Assembly (NCBI RefSeq): GCF_000307875.1
Contig: NZ_AJLS01000003.1
Coordinates: 1 to 64,000, forward strand
Source: Neobacillus bataviensis LMG 21833
Lineage (GTDB): Bacteria; Bacillota; Bacilli; Bacillales; Cytobacillaceae
DNA length: 64,000 nt
Direction: 5' to 3'
The position numbers and the translations under genes were made by a program. Shown piece after piece: positions 17,427-25,443 of the stretch. The notes below the pieces were generated by a model that ran no database searches, was not told where the DNA came from, and was given only the letters and a program-made list of their open reading frames with translations. Positions within the stretch are counted from its first letter, which is position 1, and every line of letters starts with the position of its first letter.

Positions 17427-17984
17427 TTATCGGTATTTATTGTGTATAGGTGTAAACAAATCTTCATTTGTATTTCTAACAACTGAAAAGTTGTCTACAT
17501 TATAATGTCCGTGAAGGATTTTATTGTGATGAAGAATGATTTGCTCAGCAGATAAGATTTCTGAATCGGATGTAGAATGTCCATCTCCAACTAATGTCAC
17601 ATCAAAATGATTGATTGTTGCTGTCCGAACGGCCGAATCAACACAATGTTCTGTCTTGCATCCCATAATGACTAGATGTCCTATATTATTTTCATTTAAA
17701 TAGGCTCTTAATGGTGTGCCGTAAAATGAATTTGTTGCAGCTTTATCAAATATGACAGCAGTGGAGGGAACGCTTATATCCTGGTGTATCTGGAACCCAG
17801 GCCCCTCCCCATTCGAAACATCTAAATCTCTAATAAAAATAATCTGCACTCTCTCATTTATCGCTTTTTCAATTACAGTATTAATGTTATTAATAATTTT
17901 TTCCCTCTCAAATACCCCTTGTTCTGCACTATTACCTTCTATTAATTCCTGTTGAGCATCAATAATCAGTAAGGCATGTTTCAA
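17427..17984 (-). CDS. Isochorismatase-family cysteine hydrolase
   Basis: A 185-residue single-domain protein. The catalytic triad can be assigned to Asp in LLIIDAQQELI, Lys in VIFDKAATNSF and Cys in IMGCKTEHCVDSAVRTA, the diagnostic cis-peptide and nucleophile region. Relatives hydrolyse nicotinamide, N-carbamoyl compounds or similar amides; the substrate here is not evident. The start is a TTG with AAGGGGGAG upstream. Monocistronic. Confidence 0.88.
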   Translation of the reverse strand: MKHALLIIDAQQELIEGNSAEQGVFEREKIINNINTVIEKAINERVQIIFIRDLDVSNGEGPGFQIHQDISVPSTAVIFDKAATNSFYGTPLRAYLNENNIGHLVIMGCKTEHCVDSAVRTATINHFDVTLVGDGHSTSDSEILSAEQIILHHNKILHGHYNVDNFSVVRNTNEDLFTPIHNKYR

Positions 17985-18112
17985 TTAATCTCCCCCTTAA
18001 GCTAGAAGCTATTTAAACAGTATTGAATATATTCGTAACAAGATTTCCAATTACCTTCTCTATAAACTATCTTTTTTATTTTGCGGATAACCCGATAGAT
18101 TTAAAGCCTTCA

Positions 18113-18757
18113 TCAAAATTCTTTCCACCATTCCTTATCCTCTAATATGACGCCGTTCTCAGCGATATATGAAAGATTAACAGAACCGTGCTGGAGTTTT
18201 ATTTCATTTTAAAAAAAAGAAATAAACTCTTCAATGCACTTTTCATCATCGGTACTTTTTTTCCTTGGAAGCTTTATATGGATGGTAGGGGTTACCTTAA
18301 AATCTTTATAACTTCCAGCATGGGCAGGATCGATCCCCAATTCTTTCCCTATTTCATCATCAATATAAACAAAGAAATCTGCCTTTTCTCCAAAGGTTTC
18401 TTTAATATATGGGCGTATGTCCCTTTCTACATCATCTTCCCATTTATCCGCAATATAGGTATCTACCATTTGTTCTGTTTCATCGTCATAATAAACTAAA
18501 AACTGTGTATGAGTGTTCTTATCCCTTACCTTGGCAGCATATTCAAATTCAAAGTTTCCCATATTATCGTAGAGCGTGTCATATATCTCAAAATTTTCAT
18601 TAAATTTTTCTGCTAAATATTGCTTTGCCTGGATTTTTATCTTTTCTTCTTGATCTTTATCCGGCTTCATGCCTTGAACGAAGGAAAAGATTAAGATACC
18701 TATTCCAACTACAATTACACCCAGAATGCTCAGGAAAATTTTTAAAAACTTACTCAA
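18113..18757 (-). pseudogene. Membrane-anchored hypothetical protein interrupted by a stop codon
   Basis: Translation from the TTG at 18757 (AGAGGAGGGG five bases upstream) gives a protein with one N-terminal membrane helix (SILGVIVVGIGILIFSFV) and an extracytoplasmic domain of about 150 residues, ending at a TAA at 18209-18211. The same frame stays open for 31 more codons, reading NEIKLQHGSVNLSYIAENG and ending in DKEWWKEF at 18113, which looks like the natural C-terminus. The stop lies in a T7/A4 tract, so a single substitution or indel pair explains it. I do not recognise the family with certainty; it resembles YfjL-like proteins of Bacilli. Confidence 0.6.
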
Positions 18758-18846
18758 ACCAGCCCCTCCTCTTAACAATTTTACCATAAAGACCCAATAA
18801 GGAGGCAATTCTAAATTATTAACCTTTTTTTCGGCGGTAGCTAAAC

Positions 18847-18882
18847 AAAATGGCGTGTGAATTATTATTCACACGCCATTTT
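18847..18882. terminator. Strong hairpin, probable terminator
   Basis: Perfect 15-bp stem AAAATGGCGTGTGAA / TTCACACGCCATTTT around TTATTA. It lies just downstream of the SRPBCC gene on the minus strand and ends that transcript. Confidence 0.8.
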
Positions 18883-18901
18883 ACCTAAGAAGAAAAAATC
18901 A

Positions 18902-19378
18902 TTAAGAGAGGCCTTCCATAGCTTGTATATACTTTTCATACCATTTTTTCCATTCTTCTTCCCGCCATTCAATGGTTTGGCCGTCCATTAGGGCCTTGAT
19001 GACATCAAGGCAAAGATGCCAGCCGGCAAGGTCTTTTGGGGTATGATTAGTGATTTTTTCGATTCTTTCATTCAAGACTAATTTACATCCTTCAGGTCCT
19101 TGAGTAATCTCAAAACGAATACTGTCCGCCCACCAATCAAATTCCAAGACGGAATACACGTTGAGATCTGTTATGGAAAGTTGCTCAAAGTTCCCATTGT
19201 GCATGTCAAACTTCAGAAAGCCACCTTCACGAAGTTCACCTATTTGGAGTTCAGGGAACCATTTTACAAGTTTTTCATTGTCTGTTAGCCAAGACCATGT
19301 CTCTTCAATGGAATGGTTTAGTTGACGTTCGAATTGGGCGATGTACCCTTGTTCAACCTTTATAATGGAAGCAATCAT
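18902..19378 (-). CDS. SRPBCC-family (AHSA1-like) protein
   Basis: About 158 residues with the START/SRPBCC helix-grip pattern: FERQLNHSIEETWSWLTDNEKLVKWFPE near the N-terminus, GFLKFDMHNG, and the C-terminal long helix TPKDLAGWHLCLDVIKALMDGQ. The fold binds hydrophobic ligands; AHSA1-like bacterial members have no fixed function. I chose the ATG at 19378 because GGGAGGAC precedes it; an in-frame ATG at 19426 would overlap the VOC gene. It is cotranscribed with that gene 45 bases upstream. Confidence 0.85.
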   Translation of the reverse strand: MIASIIKVEQGYIAQFERQLNHSIEETWSWLTDNEKLVKWFPELQIGELREGGFLKFDMHNGNFEQLSITDLNVYSVLEFDWWADSIRFEITQGPEGCKLVLNERIEKITNHTPKDLAGWHLCLDVIKALMDGQTIEWREEEWKKWYEKYIQAMEGLS

Positions 19379-19422
19379 TTTTCGTCCTCCCAAAATGACA
19401 TTTCTTTTTATTTTAATACATT

Positions 19423-19821
19423 TCAATTAGGAAGCGTTAATTGCCATGAAACGCCAAACCGATCATTTAGCCAGCCAAACTTCTTACTGAAGCCGTAATT
19501 GCCTAATGGCATTAGGGCTTGTCCACCTTCGCTTAATTTCTGAAACAAATTGTCTATTTCTTCTTCTGAATCACAAGTAACATAGATAGAAAAAGAAGGT
19601 GTAAAGGAAAACTGATGTTTCACATTACTGTCAATGCAAAAAAATTCTTGCCCTTTTAAAGAGAAAGTAGCCTGAAACACGGTTCCTTCTTCACCTGCTT
19701 CATTTGCTCCATATCGAACAATACTTGTAATTTCAGAATCCTCGATGAGTGAAGTGTAATAACTCATTGCTTCTTCCGCCTTGCCATCTTGGAACATTAA
19801 AAATGGGATAACCTTTTCCAT
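19423..19821 (-). CDS. VOC-family (glyoxalase-fold) protein, PhnB-like
   Basis: About 132 residues. It begins MEKVIPFLMFQDGKAEEAMSYY and contains TFSLKGQEFFCIDSN and a closing GKKFGWLNDRFGVSWQL-type block (KKFGWLNDRFGVSWQL), the pattern of PhnB/3-demethylubiquinone-like VOC proteins. No enzymatic role is assured. The ATG at 19821 follows AGGAGGAG at 10 bases. It is adjacent to the SRPBCC gene, a pairing that is frequent in Bacilli. Confidence 0.85.
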   Translation of the reverse strand: MEKVIPFLMFQDGKAEEAMSYYTSLIEDSEITSIVRYGANEAGEEGTVFQATFSLKGQEFFCIDSNVKHQFSFTPSFSIYVTCDSEEEIDNLFQKLSEGGQALMPLGNYGFSKKFGWLNDRFGVSWQLTLPN

Positions 19822-19851
19822 ACTAATTCGACTCCTCCTCATTACTTATTA

Positions 19852-20007
19852 TTATAAGAATACCTTCAACATATGAATCGAATCAACTATTTGAGTTATC
19901 TTGTATTCTCCAATAATAATGGATATGAAGATAAAAATCCCCATAGTAACTATTATTACCGCTATAAAGGCCAGTAATCGTACAATACTTGCTTTTATCT
20001 TTTTCAT
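19852..20007 (-). CDS. 51-residue single-pass membrane protein
   Basis: A short gene starting MKKIKASIVRLLAFIAV. It has a basic N-terminus, one transmembrane helix (about residues 10-33, rich in Ile) and a short polar tail ending MLKVFL. Its ATG overlaps the stop codon of the upstream gene as ATGA, so translation is coupled. It has no known family. The tight coupling and clean membrane-protein composition make it a credible gene. Confidence 0.6.
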   Translation of the reverse strand: MKKIKASIVRLLAFIAVIIVTMGIFIFISIIIGEYKITQIVDSIHMLKVFL

Positions 20008-20453
20008 AAGGTTATTTCCCAAAACTCACGATCTGCTAATACTAGATCATATGATGTTTTGATGTCCGCCCACTGAATACTTCGTTTATTCGTAATCAGC
20101 AGCTCTTCCTCACCATTCCAACAAGTAAAATAATCAACAAATCCGTTTGATTTAAGGGCTTCGTCTATATACGAATAGAGCAGTGCCATACACTTATCAT
20201 CGGTTGCATTTCCCTTCAAACCATTTTTTAGATGAAGGAAATTAAAGCTGCAAGCTACTTGAAATTCAAATGAAAAATGCGGACTATAGGAAAATCTTGA
20301 TTTGGATTTAGGATCGTAATTATCTTCAAAGGATAAATGCGCAAAATCCAATTCTGTCTCAAAAACATTTGGTTGTTCAGAAGACACGGGGTTTAAGCCA
20401 AATGAACCTGTAGACAATTCCTTGGGTGAAGCAATGTAAATGTATTGAGTCAA
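20004..20453 (-). CDS. Hypothetical protein
   Basis: A 149-residue soluble protein opening TQYIYIASPKELSTGSFGL and ending KTSYDLVLADREFWEITL. It has an acidic, aromatic-rich composition and no membrane segment. I recognise no family. It starts with TTG behind a GGAGGGAAG site and is coupled by a 4-base overlap to the 51-residue membrane protein, so the two probably form a pair. Confidence 0.7.
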   Translation of the reverse strand: MTQYIYIASPKELSTGSFGLNPVSSEQPNVFETELDFAHLSFEDNYDPKSKSRFSYSPHFSFEFQVACSFNFLHLKNGLKGNATDDKCMALLYSYIDEALKSNGFVDYFTCWNGEEELLITNKRSIQWADIKTSYDLVLADREFWEITL

Positions 20454-20794
20454 GAGTACTTCCCTCCTTTATTACTGGCGAACAGTTGCAACGAATATCC
20501 ACGTTTGTTCGGATTTAACATCTATTTTTAAAACATATAAAACTTCCCCAACTTTGATAGATAAAAGCCTCAATTAAATCTATTTTACAATATATTCCCA
20601 TTGGAATTTAGTAAATTTAATAATATTACCATTATAGAAGGACTAATTTTTAAATATGATAAGGGTTCCTGTTAGTAAGAAAGTAGTATGATAGGGTGTC
20701 CAATTAAAGGTAATTCTTAATAATGCCTCTTTTATTGATATAATAGATACATGTTTTAGAAAACACTTGAGGTGAAGATGAAATAGAAAAATTA

Positions 20795-21766
20795 ATGATT
20801 GATCCCGCCATAGATATTAGTCCACAAAAAGGAACGACCTATATATATACTTATGCCTGCTCTGAGGATGAGCGCTCTTTATCTGCGTTGGAAATGCGCT
20901 CATTATTTGGCGAAACGCCCCAATCTAACGTTCTGGAAAGCTTCGTAAAAATTGATCCGAGCCGAAGCCCTTTTATAAAAGAAAGAATTAGTTTGATATA
21001 TGAAGCGGAAAGCCTGGACGATCTTTATCAGCAGGTGGAAGCTTTACAACTAAGCGGAGCAACATTTAAAGTCACTTATGTGAAAAATAATGGTCAGTCT
21101 AAAGCTGAAAACGAAGGATTCGAGAAACGGCGTGACATTGAACGAAAGATTGGATTACACGTCAACGGTATAGCAGATCTTCGTCACCCTGACCTATCAT
21201 TTGGCGTCATGCATGTAAATGGAAGATGGGTATTTGGTGAGTATGTAAAAAGTGAGTCGGTTTGGTTTCGACATCAAAAGAAGCCAAATGGATACTCTAC
21301 CGCACTTAGCACACGTGTTGCTAGAGCGGTGGTGAATATCGCCATCCCCAAACCAAAAGGGATTAAGGCCATTGATCCTTGCTGCGGAATTGGAACTGTC
21401 CTAGTTGAAGCCCGATCAATGGGCATTGATATAGTTGGAAGCGATCGAAATCAACTGATTCTTCCAGGTGCACGAGAAAACATGGCACACTTTGGTCTTA
21501 CAGGAGAAATAAACTTAGCAGATATTCGCGATATCACCAATCATTTTGATGTAGCCATTATTGATTTGCCTTATAATTTGTGTTCGGTAATCACCCCGGA
21601 AGAACAGCTGGAAATGCTCCAAAGTGCACGTAGCTTTGCAGACAAAGTGGTGGTGGTGACCGTTGAACCCGTCGATGAAATCCTATTAAAAGCAGGCTTT
21701 TCGATTATTGACCGGGGTGTTGCAAAAAAAGGGTTATTTATTCGAGAAGTGATTGTTTGTAATTAA
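20795..21766 (+). CDS. Trm11-like SAM-dependent RNA methyltransferase
   Basis: About 323 residues. An N-terminal THUMP-like region (residues 1-105) leads to a Rossmann methyltransferase domain. SAM motif I is AIDPCCGIGTVLVEARSMG, an Asp-containing GSDRN follows, and the catalytic DLPYNL (a D/N-PP-Y variant) is near residue 265. This matches TRM11/tRNA guanine-N2 methyltransferase-like proteins acting on tRNA. The ATG at 20795 lacks a ribosome site. A perfect one, GAGGTGAAG, precedes an ATG at 20778 that is one base out of frame (see findings). Confidence 0.82.
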   Translation: MIDPAIDISPQKGTTYIYTYACSEDERSLSALEMRSLFGETPQSNVLESFVKIDPSRSPFIKERISLIYEAESLDDLYQQVEALQLSGATFKVTYVKNNGQSKAENEGFEKRRDIERKIGLHVNGIADLRHPDLSFGVMHVNGRWVFGEYVKSESVWFRHQKKPNGYSTALSTRVARAVVNIAIPKPKGIKAIDPCCGIGTVLVEARSMGIDIVGSDRNQLILPGARENMAHFGLTGEINLADIRDITNHFDVAIIDLPYNLCSVITPEEQLEMLQSARSFADKVVVVTVEPVDEILLKAGFSIIDRGVAKKGLFIREVIVCN

Positions 21767-21893
21767 GCTGGGCTCCGGCCCCACTTGGAACCCATTCACA
21801 AATGTAAATCAAGCATAGTTTGTAGGCTAATTTGAATATCATTATTTTTTGAATGTTTATCATCTATTTCAACAATGAAATTTAACAAATCCT

Positions 21894-21936
21894 AAGCAAA
21901 AAAATCCACAAAGGGGCTTGTGGATTTTTTTGCTTT
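21894..21936. terminator. Strong intrinsic terminator
   Basis: AAGCAAAAAAATCCACAA and TTGTGGATTTTTTTGCTT form a long stem with loop AGGGGC, with T-runs on both strands. It ends the methyltransferase transcript. Confidence 0.9.
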
Positions 21937-22076
21937 GATTCCGGCTGGAATTGTCATTAAGGTTCATTCTTTAGTAAAGCAATCTAGAAAATAAGTATAT
22001 CCAGATAAAAAACCTGTACCTTTATTAAGGATTGTATTTGAATTTTTGTAGAACAGTTCACTTTTCATGACCATTA

Positions 22077-22175
22077 TTAGGCTTTCTTAGTTCTGCAATC
22101 CTCGCCGGCAACCACTGCGAAACTTTGCCGCTCCAAATCAAGGAGTTGTACCTCGTAAGTATTAGGATAACGGGT
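22077..22175 (-). pseudogene. Gene fragment, C-terminal end only
   Basis: The minus strand holds an open stretch reading YPNTYEVQLLDLERQSFAVV followed by a stop at 22077, preceded at once by an in-frame TGA. The pattern resembles the C-terminal end of small DUF4926-like proteins. No start or upstream part is found, so it is a remnant at best. The rest of 21937-22256 shows nothing recognisable. Confidence 0.25.
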
Positions 22176-22256
22176 TCACTTTACAGGTGCAAAAAAGCGA
22201 ATCACAAATGAAAACGCATTGGAATTTACGGACGAATTCTAATGCGCCTCTTCGTT

Positions 22257-22410
22257 GGTTTGAGCAACATGAAAAATGTCCTTCATTCGGGTTATGAAGG
22301 ACAAAACTGGGTTGAGCAACGGGAAAAATGTCCTTCATTCAGGTTATGAAGGACAAAACCCGGTTGAGCAACATGAAAAATGTCTTTCATCCAAGTTATG
22401 AAGGACAAAT
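22257..22410. repeat. Three tandem 52-bp repeats with hairpin cores
   Basis: Three units begin with GAGCAAC at 22262, 22314 and 22366, exactly 52 bp apart. Each carries ATGTCCTTCAT...ATGAAGGACA, which pairs into a hairpin; the third unit has ATGTCTTTCAT. They match the core found at 8772-8876. From 22411 to 22759 I see no gene. Confidence 0.8.
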
Positions 22411-22759
22411 CTTTAATGTGATTTGTTCTGTGAATTCATTGGCGAAAAAATGTTAGAATAAAATCAGTGATTTGACCCGGTTTTTACAGTTTTGTACCCC
22501 ACAAGTAAACCCGTTAGTATTAGTATGCATATTTTTAATGGTCATCAGTTTTATATTTTTCAGGTATAGTCATTACAATTCCTCCCATTAAATGTATCCT
22601 TTTCCATCGCACCACCACCAGGATTCTTTTTTCACAATCGTACTCCCTGCGAATCCTGCGGGGCTTTGACCAGATATAGGGGACATCCATCCCTGTCTAA
22701 TGACTCCAGGTGGTTTTCTTGGGCATAATACTGTTTATATACATTAGAGGTGGGATATT

Positions 22760-22945
22760 ATGAGGCTAAGAAATGGAGATTTTTATACTAATGTTTTTAC
22801 CAATAAGTTATATAGGCTAAATGAAGATGGCGATAGCAACTGGTACTTGAGTTTGCGTGATGAAGAAGGTTATCATGAAACAGAAAAGACCTCAGGGCGT
22901 GATATGATTAGATTGGTAGAAGGTGGGTATAAAAAAAGCAATTAA
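22760..22945 (+). CDS. Small hypothetical protein
   Basis: A 61-residue acidic protein, MRLRNGDFYTNVFTNKLYRL... ending VEGGYKKSN, with a good ribosome site (TAGAGGTGGG). The composition is typical of small cytoplasmic beta proteins. No family is recognised. Confidence 0.5.
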   Translation: MRLRNGDFYTNVFTNKLYRLNEDGDSNWYLSLRDEEGYHETEKTSGRDMIRLVEGGYKKSN

Positions 22946-23082
22946 AAAAACTACCCACTTCTGTCAGGGTACCTGTAATCAGATGCTTTTAGTGGAAAGT
23001 CGGTAAAACTTGAAACGATATAAGATATTCCAAGGTAAAAGTCCACTTTATGTCGAATATAACAGCTAAAGGGGATGGCCCA

Positions 23083-23292
23083 ATGAATAAAGTTGATTTA
23101 TTAAAAAAATTATTAAATGGTAGTCGAGGTAATATGTTTTCATTAGAGATTCCTACTACAAAAGAAGATGAAAAAGTGATTCAAGAATTGGTTAAAGTTT
23201 TAGAAACAGAACAAAAAATTAAATTGAGAGAATATGTACAGAGAGAATACTCAGTTTATTTACATGGAATTATTAAGTATGCATCCGAATAA
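23083..23292 (+). CDS. Small hypothetical protein
   Basis: About 69 residues, MNKVDLLKKLLNGSRGNMFS..., with a helical, charged C-terminal part (VIQELVKVLETEQKIKLREY). I chose the ATG at 23083 because AAAGGGG lies 8 bases upstream; an earlier in-frame ATG at 23050 has no such site. The stop codon lies in a terminator stem-loop. Unknown function. Confidence 0.55.
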   Translation: MNKVDLLKKLLNGSRGNMFSLEIPTTKEDEKVIQELVKVLETEQKIKLREYVQREYSVYLHGIIKYASE

Positions 23293-23312
23293 TCGGATGC
23301 TTATTTTTTTGG
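23280..23312 (+). terminator. Intrinsic terminator overlapping the stop codon
   Basis: GCATCCGA / TCGGATGC stem with ATAA loop followed by TTATTTTTTT. Confidence 0.85.
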
Positions 23313-23468
23313 GGATAAGCAGCATAAGTAATCCCATTTCATCCATAATTAAATTCTTATACAGTTTCTCTACAAAAGCACTTTTAAAATTTTTATTCAA
23401 AGATAATTAGGAGAATTTTTGATTATGTGATACACTTTGTTTACCATTTTATTTACTTGTTTATATGT

Positions 23469-23491
23469 GCCCCACTCAATCGTGAGTGGGG
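23469..23491. terminator. GC-rich hairpin
   Basis: Perfect 10-bp stem GCCCCACTCA / TGAGTGGGGC with ATCG loop. The plus-strand tail is moderately T-rich. It is the second of two hairpins downstream of cspD. Confidence 0.6.
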
Positions 23492-23514
23492 CTCCTGTTT
23501 TAATTTTAAAAATA

Positions 23515-23548
23515 AAAAGCAGACTCTATGAAGAGTCTGCTTTATTTT
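23515..23548. terminator. Terminator of the cold-shock gene
   Basis: AAAGCAGACTC / GAGTCTGCTTT stem with a TATGAA-type loop and T-rich tails on both strands, 11 bases past the csp stop codon. Confidence 0.9.
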
Positions 23549-23558
23549 GTGCTTGTTA

Positions 23559-23759
23559 TTAAGCTTTACGCACGTTAGCTGCTTGAGCTCCACGTTGACC
23601 TTGCTCAACGTCAAAAGTAACGTCTTGACCTTCATCTAAAGATTTGAAACCTTCGCCTTGGATCGCTGAGAAATGAACGAATACGTCTTCTCCGCCTTCA
23701 CGCTCGATGAATCCGAAACCTTTTTCTGCGTTAAACCATTTTACTTTACCTTGTTCCAT
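23559..23759 (-). CDS. cspD: Cold-shock protein
   Basis: A 66-residue CspA-family protein, [20 protein letters not shown], with RNP1 (KGFGFIE) and RNP2 (VFVHFSAI) motifs that bind single-stranded RNA/DNA. It acts as an RNA chaperone in the cytoplasm. The ATG at 23759 follows AGGAGGAAACAAA. The 5' region from 23760 to about 23880 is long enough to be a regulated leader, as in other csp genes. The symbol follows the closest Bacillus match in memory; cspB or cspC are possible. Confidence 0.92.
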   Translation of the reverse strand: MEQGKVKWFNAEKGFGFIEREGGEDVFVHFSAIQGEGFKSLDEGQDVTFDVEQGQRGAQAANVRKA

Positions 23760-23953
23760 TTTGTTTCCTCCTGCTGTGTGCTTTGCACACATATGTTACT
23801 ATCCTTGCACTCAGTGATCATCAAGACGAAAGGCAAATCCTACACTATCCTTTACACCGAACAAAAATAATTCTTCTAAAGTGTAACATTTTCCAATAGC
23901 ATTTGCAAGGAGACCTATGAAACCGGTAAAATCAAGCAAAACCTTCGCTTCAC

Positions 23954-25111
23954 CTAAATGGTTTGAGCAAGTCTCCAAATAGCGAATTCTTGGTTTTTGT
24001 GTTTTTCGGCTGCCGTCAGGGCTCCGTTAGCGGTTTCCATGATGAGATCATAGATTTCTTGACCAATTTCATCAATCGTGTTTACACCCTCAATGATTTT
24101 CCCCGCATTCACATCAATATGCTCTGACATAATTTCGTAGAGTCTTGGGTTCGTTCCAACTTTAATGACAGGGACGATGGGGGAACCTGTCGGTGAGCCC
24201 TTGCCGGTGGAAAACAGGACGATTTGAGCCCCGCCCGCGGCAAGTCCGGCTACCGATTCCACATCATATCCCGGCGTATCCATAAAAACAAACCCTTTTT
24301 CTGTCGGCTTATCCGCATAGGCGACCACTTCCATCAACGTGGAATTTCCGCCCTTTTTAATACAGCCTAATGATTTTTCCTCAAGTGTCGTCAGCCCGCC
24401 CGCCATATTTCCTGGAGTTGGATTGGCAGACCGGATATCTTCACCCGTTTCGCGAATTCTTTCTTCATATTCCTTCACAATTTTTAAAAATGCTTCGCCT
24501 ACTGCTGGACTTACGGCCCGGTTAGCCAAAATATGCTCGGCCCCTATTGCTTCCGTTGTCTCTGCTAAAATACTCGTGCCGCCATCTCTGACAATCGCAT
24601 CGGAACAGGATCCAATCGCGGGATTTGCCGTGATTCCTGACCAGGCATCCGATCCGCCGCACTCAAGGCCAATCATTAATTCGGTCACATCTGCAGTTTC
24701 TGTCTTTTGCCCCTTACTCCGCTCGACCGCCTTTTCCAGCCAATGCTTTCCTTCTTTCAGCACGTCCGTGATGGATTTATCCTTCTGAAAGGTAATCGCA
24801 TGAACATAACAACCTTCTTCACTCAGAACATCTACTATCTTCTCAGCTGGGTCATCATCGCCCATCCCTAAAAATAGGGCAGCACTGACATTTGGATGGC
24901 CTGCTGTTCCTTTCAGCGTCCTGATTGTCTGTTCTAAATCCTCTGGATATTGTGCTTTTCCCGCTTGATGTGCAACCGGAATAACCCCAGGCACAAGCTG
25001 AGCTATCTTTTTCGTCAGGCTGGCCAATTCCCCCACCGTATTAATGACAATGACATGGTTTCTGACTCCGATGCTTCCATTCGGTCTCCGATACCCTTCA
25101 AATATTTTCAT
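23954..25111 (-). CDS. UxaA-type dehydratase large subunit, C-terminal-motif type
   Basis: A 385-residue protein of the UxaA (altronate/galactarate dehydratase) large-domain family. It keeps the second-half motifs LECGGSDAWSGITANPAIG, NPTPGNMAGGLTTLEEKSLG, FVFMDTPGYD and STGKGSPTGSPIVPVIKVGTN. It has lost the usual first-half Cys motifs: GKAQ stands for GCAQ and GMGDDDP for GLGCE. Its ATG overlaps the SAF-domain gene by ATGA, so the two are coupled subunits. The likely reaction is loss of water from a sugar acid to give a 2-keto-3-deoxy acid. It is the last gene of the island. Confidence 0.85.
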   Translation of the reverse strand: MKIFEGYRRPNGSIGVRNHVIVINTVGELASLTKKIAQLVPGVIPVAHQAGKAQYPEDLEQTIRTLKGTAGHPNVSAALFLGMGDDDPAEKIVDVLSEEGCYVHAITFQKDKSITDVLKEGKHWLEKAVERSKGQKTETADVTELMIGLECGGSDAWSGITANPAIGSCSDAIVRDGGTSILAETTEAIGAEHILANRAVSPAVGEAFLKIVKEYEERIRETGEDIRSANPTPGNMAGGLTTLEEKSLGCIKKGGNSTLMEVVAYADKPTEKGFVFMDTPGYDVESVAGLAAGGAQIVLFSTGKGSPTGSPIVPVIKVGTNPRLYEIMSEHIDVNAGKIIEGVNTIDEIGQEIYDLIMETANGALTAAEKHKNQEFAIWRLAQTI

Positions 25112-25422
25112 GGCTGCTGCACCTCCTTTAACGAACTGATCCGTTCCTCTTCTTTTAAACCGCGGACATTAAAGACATGGACATGATGCCCCGGCTGAAT
25201 CTCTTCTGTTGAAATCCCCATGCACTCCCCATATTTAAGGATTTTTGCATCTTTCGCAATAAAGGTAGTGGCAATCTTATGTCCATAAGGGATTTTCTGC
25301 ATCACTTGTATTTTCTCATCGTCCCCTTGAATCGAAAGCCATTCCCCTTCTTTAATTCCCCTAAGCGCTACAGCCACATTATCGTTCTCATTCAATTTAA
25401 GCGCATTAAATTTTCGGCTCAT
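25108..25422 (-). CDS. UxaA-type dehydratase small subunit (SAF domain)
   Basis: A 104-residue protein equal to the N-terminal SAF domain of UxaA/GarD enzymes. The conserved core reads GHKIATTFIAKDAKILKYGE, with CMGISTEEIQPGHHVHVFNV after it, containing the His pair typical of the metal-binding small domain. In UxaA of E. coli this domain is fused to the large one; here it is separate, like SuyA relative to SuyB. It overlaps the next gene by four bases. Confidence 0.87.
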   Translation of the reverse strand: MSRKFNALKLNENDNVAVALRGIKEGEWLSIQGDDEKIQVMQKIPYGHKIATTFIAKDAKILKYGECMGISTEEIQPGHHVHVFNVRGLKEEERISSLKEVQQP

Positions 25423-25443
25423 CCTTGTTCACTCCTTCTACGA

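Noticed and set aside
22257..22410. CRISPR array
   Set aside because: Three units with nearly constant whole sequence have no unique spacers.
23760..23880. Riboswitch in the cspD leader
   Set aside because: The leader is long enough for cold-shock control, but I can see no pairing pattern that would define a riboswitch.
24339..24788. 149-codon plus-strand frame opposite the UxaA-type gene
   Set aside because: A Ser/Pro-rich shadow caused by the codon pattern of the real gene on the other strand.
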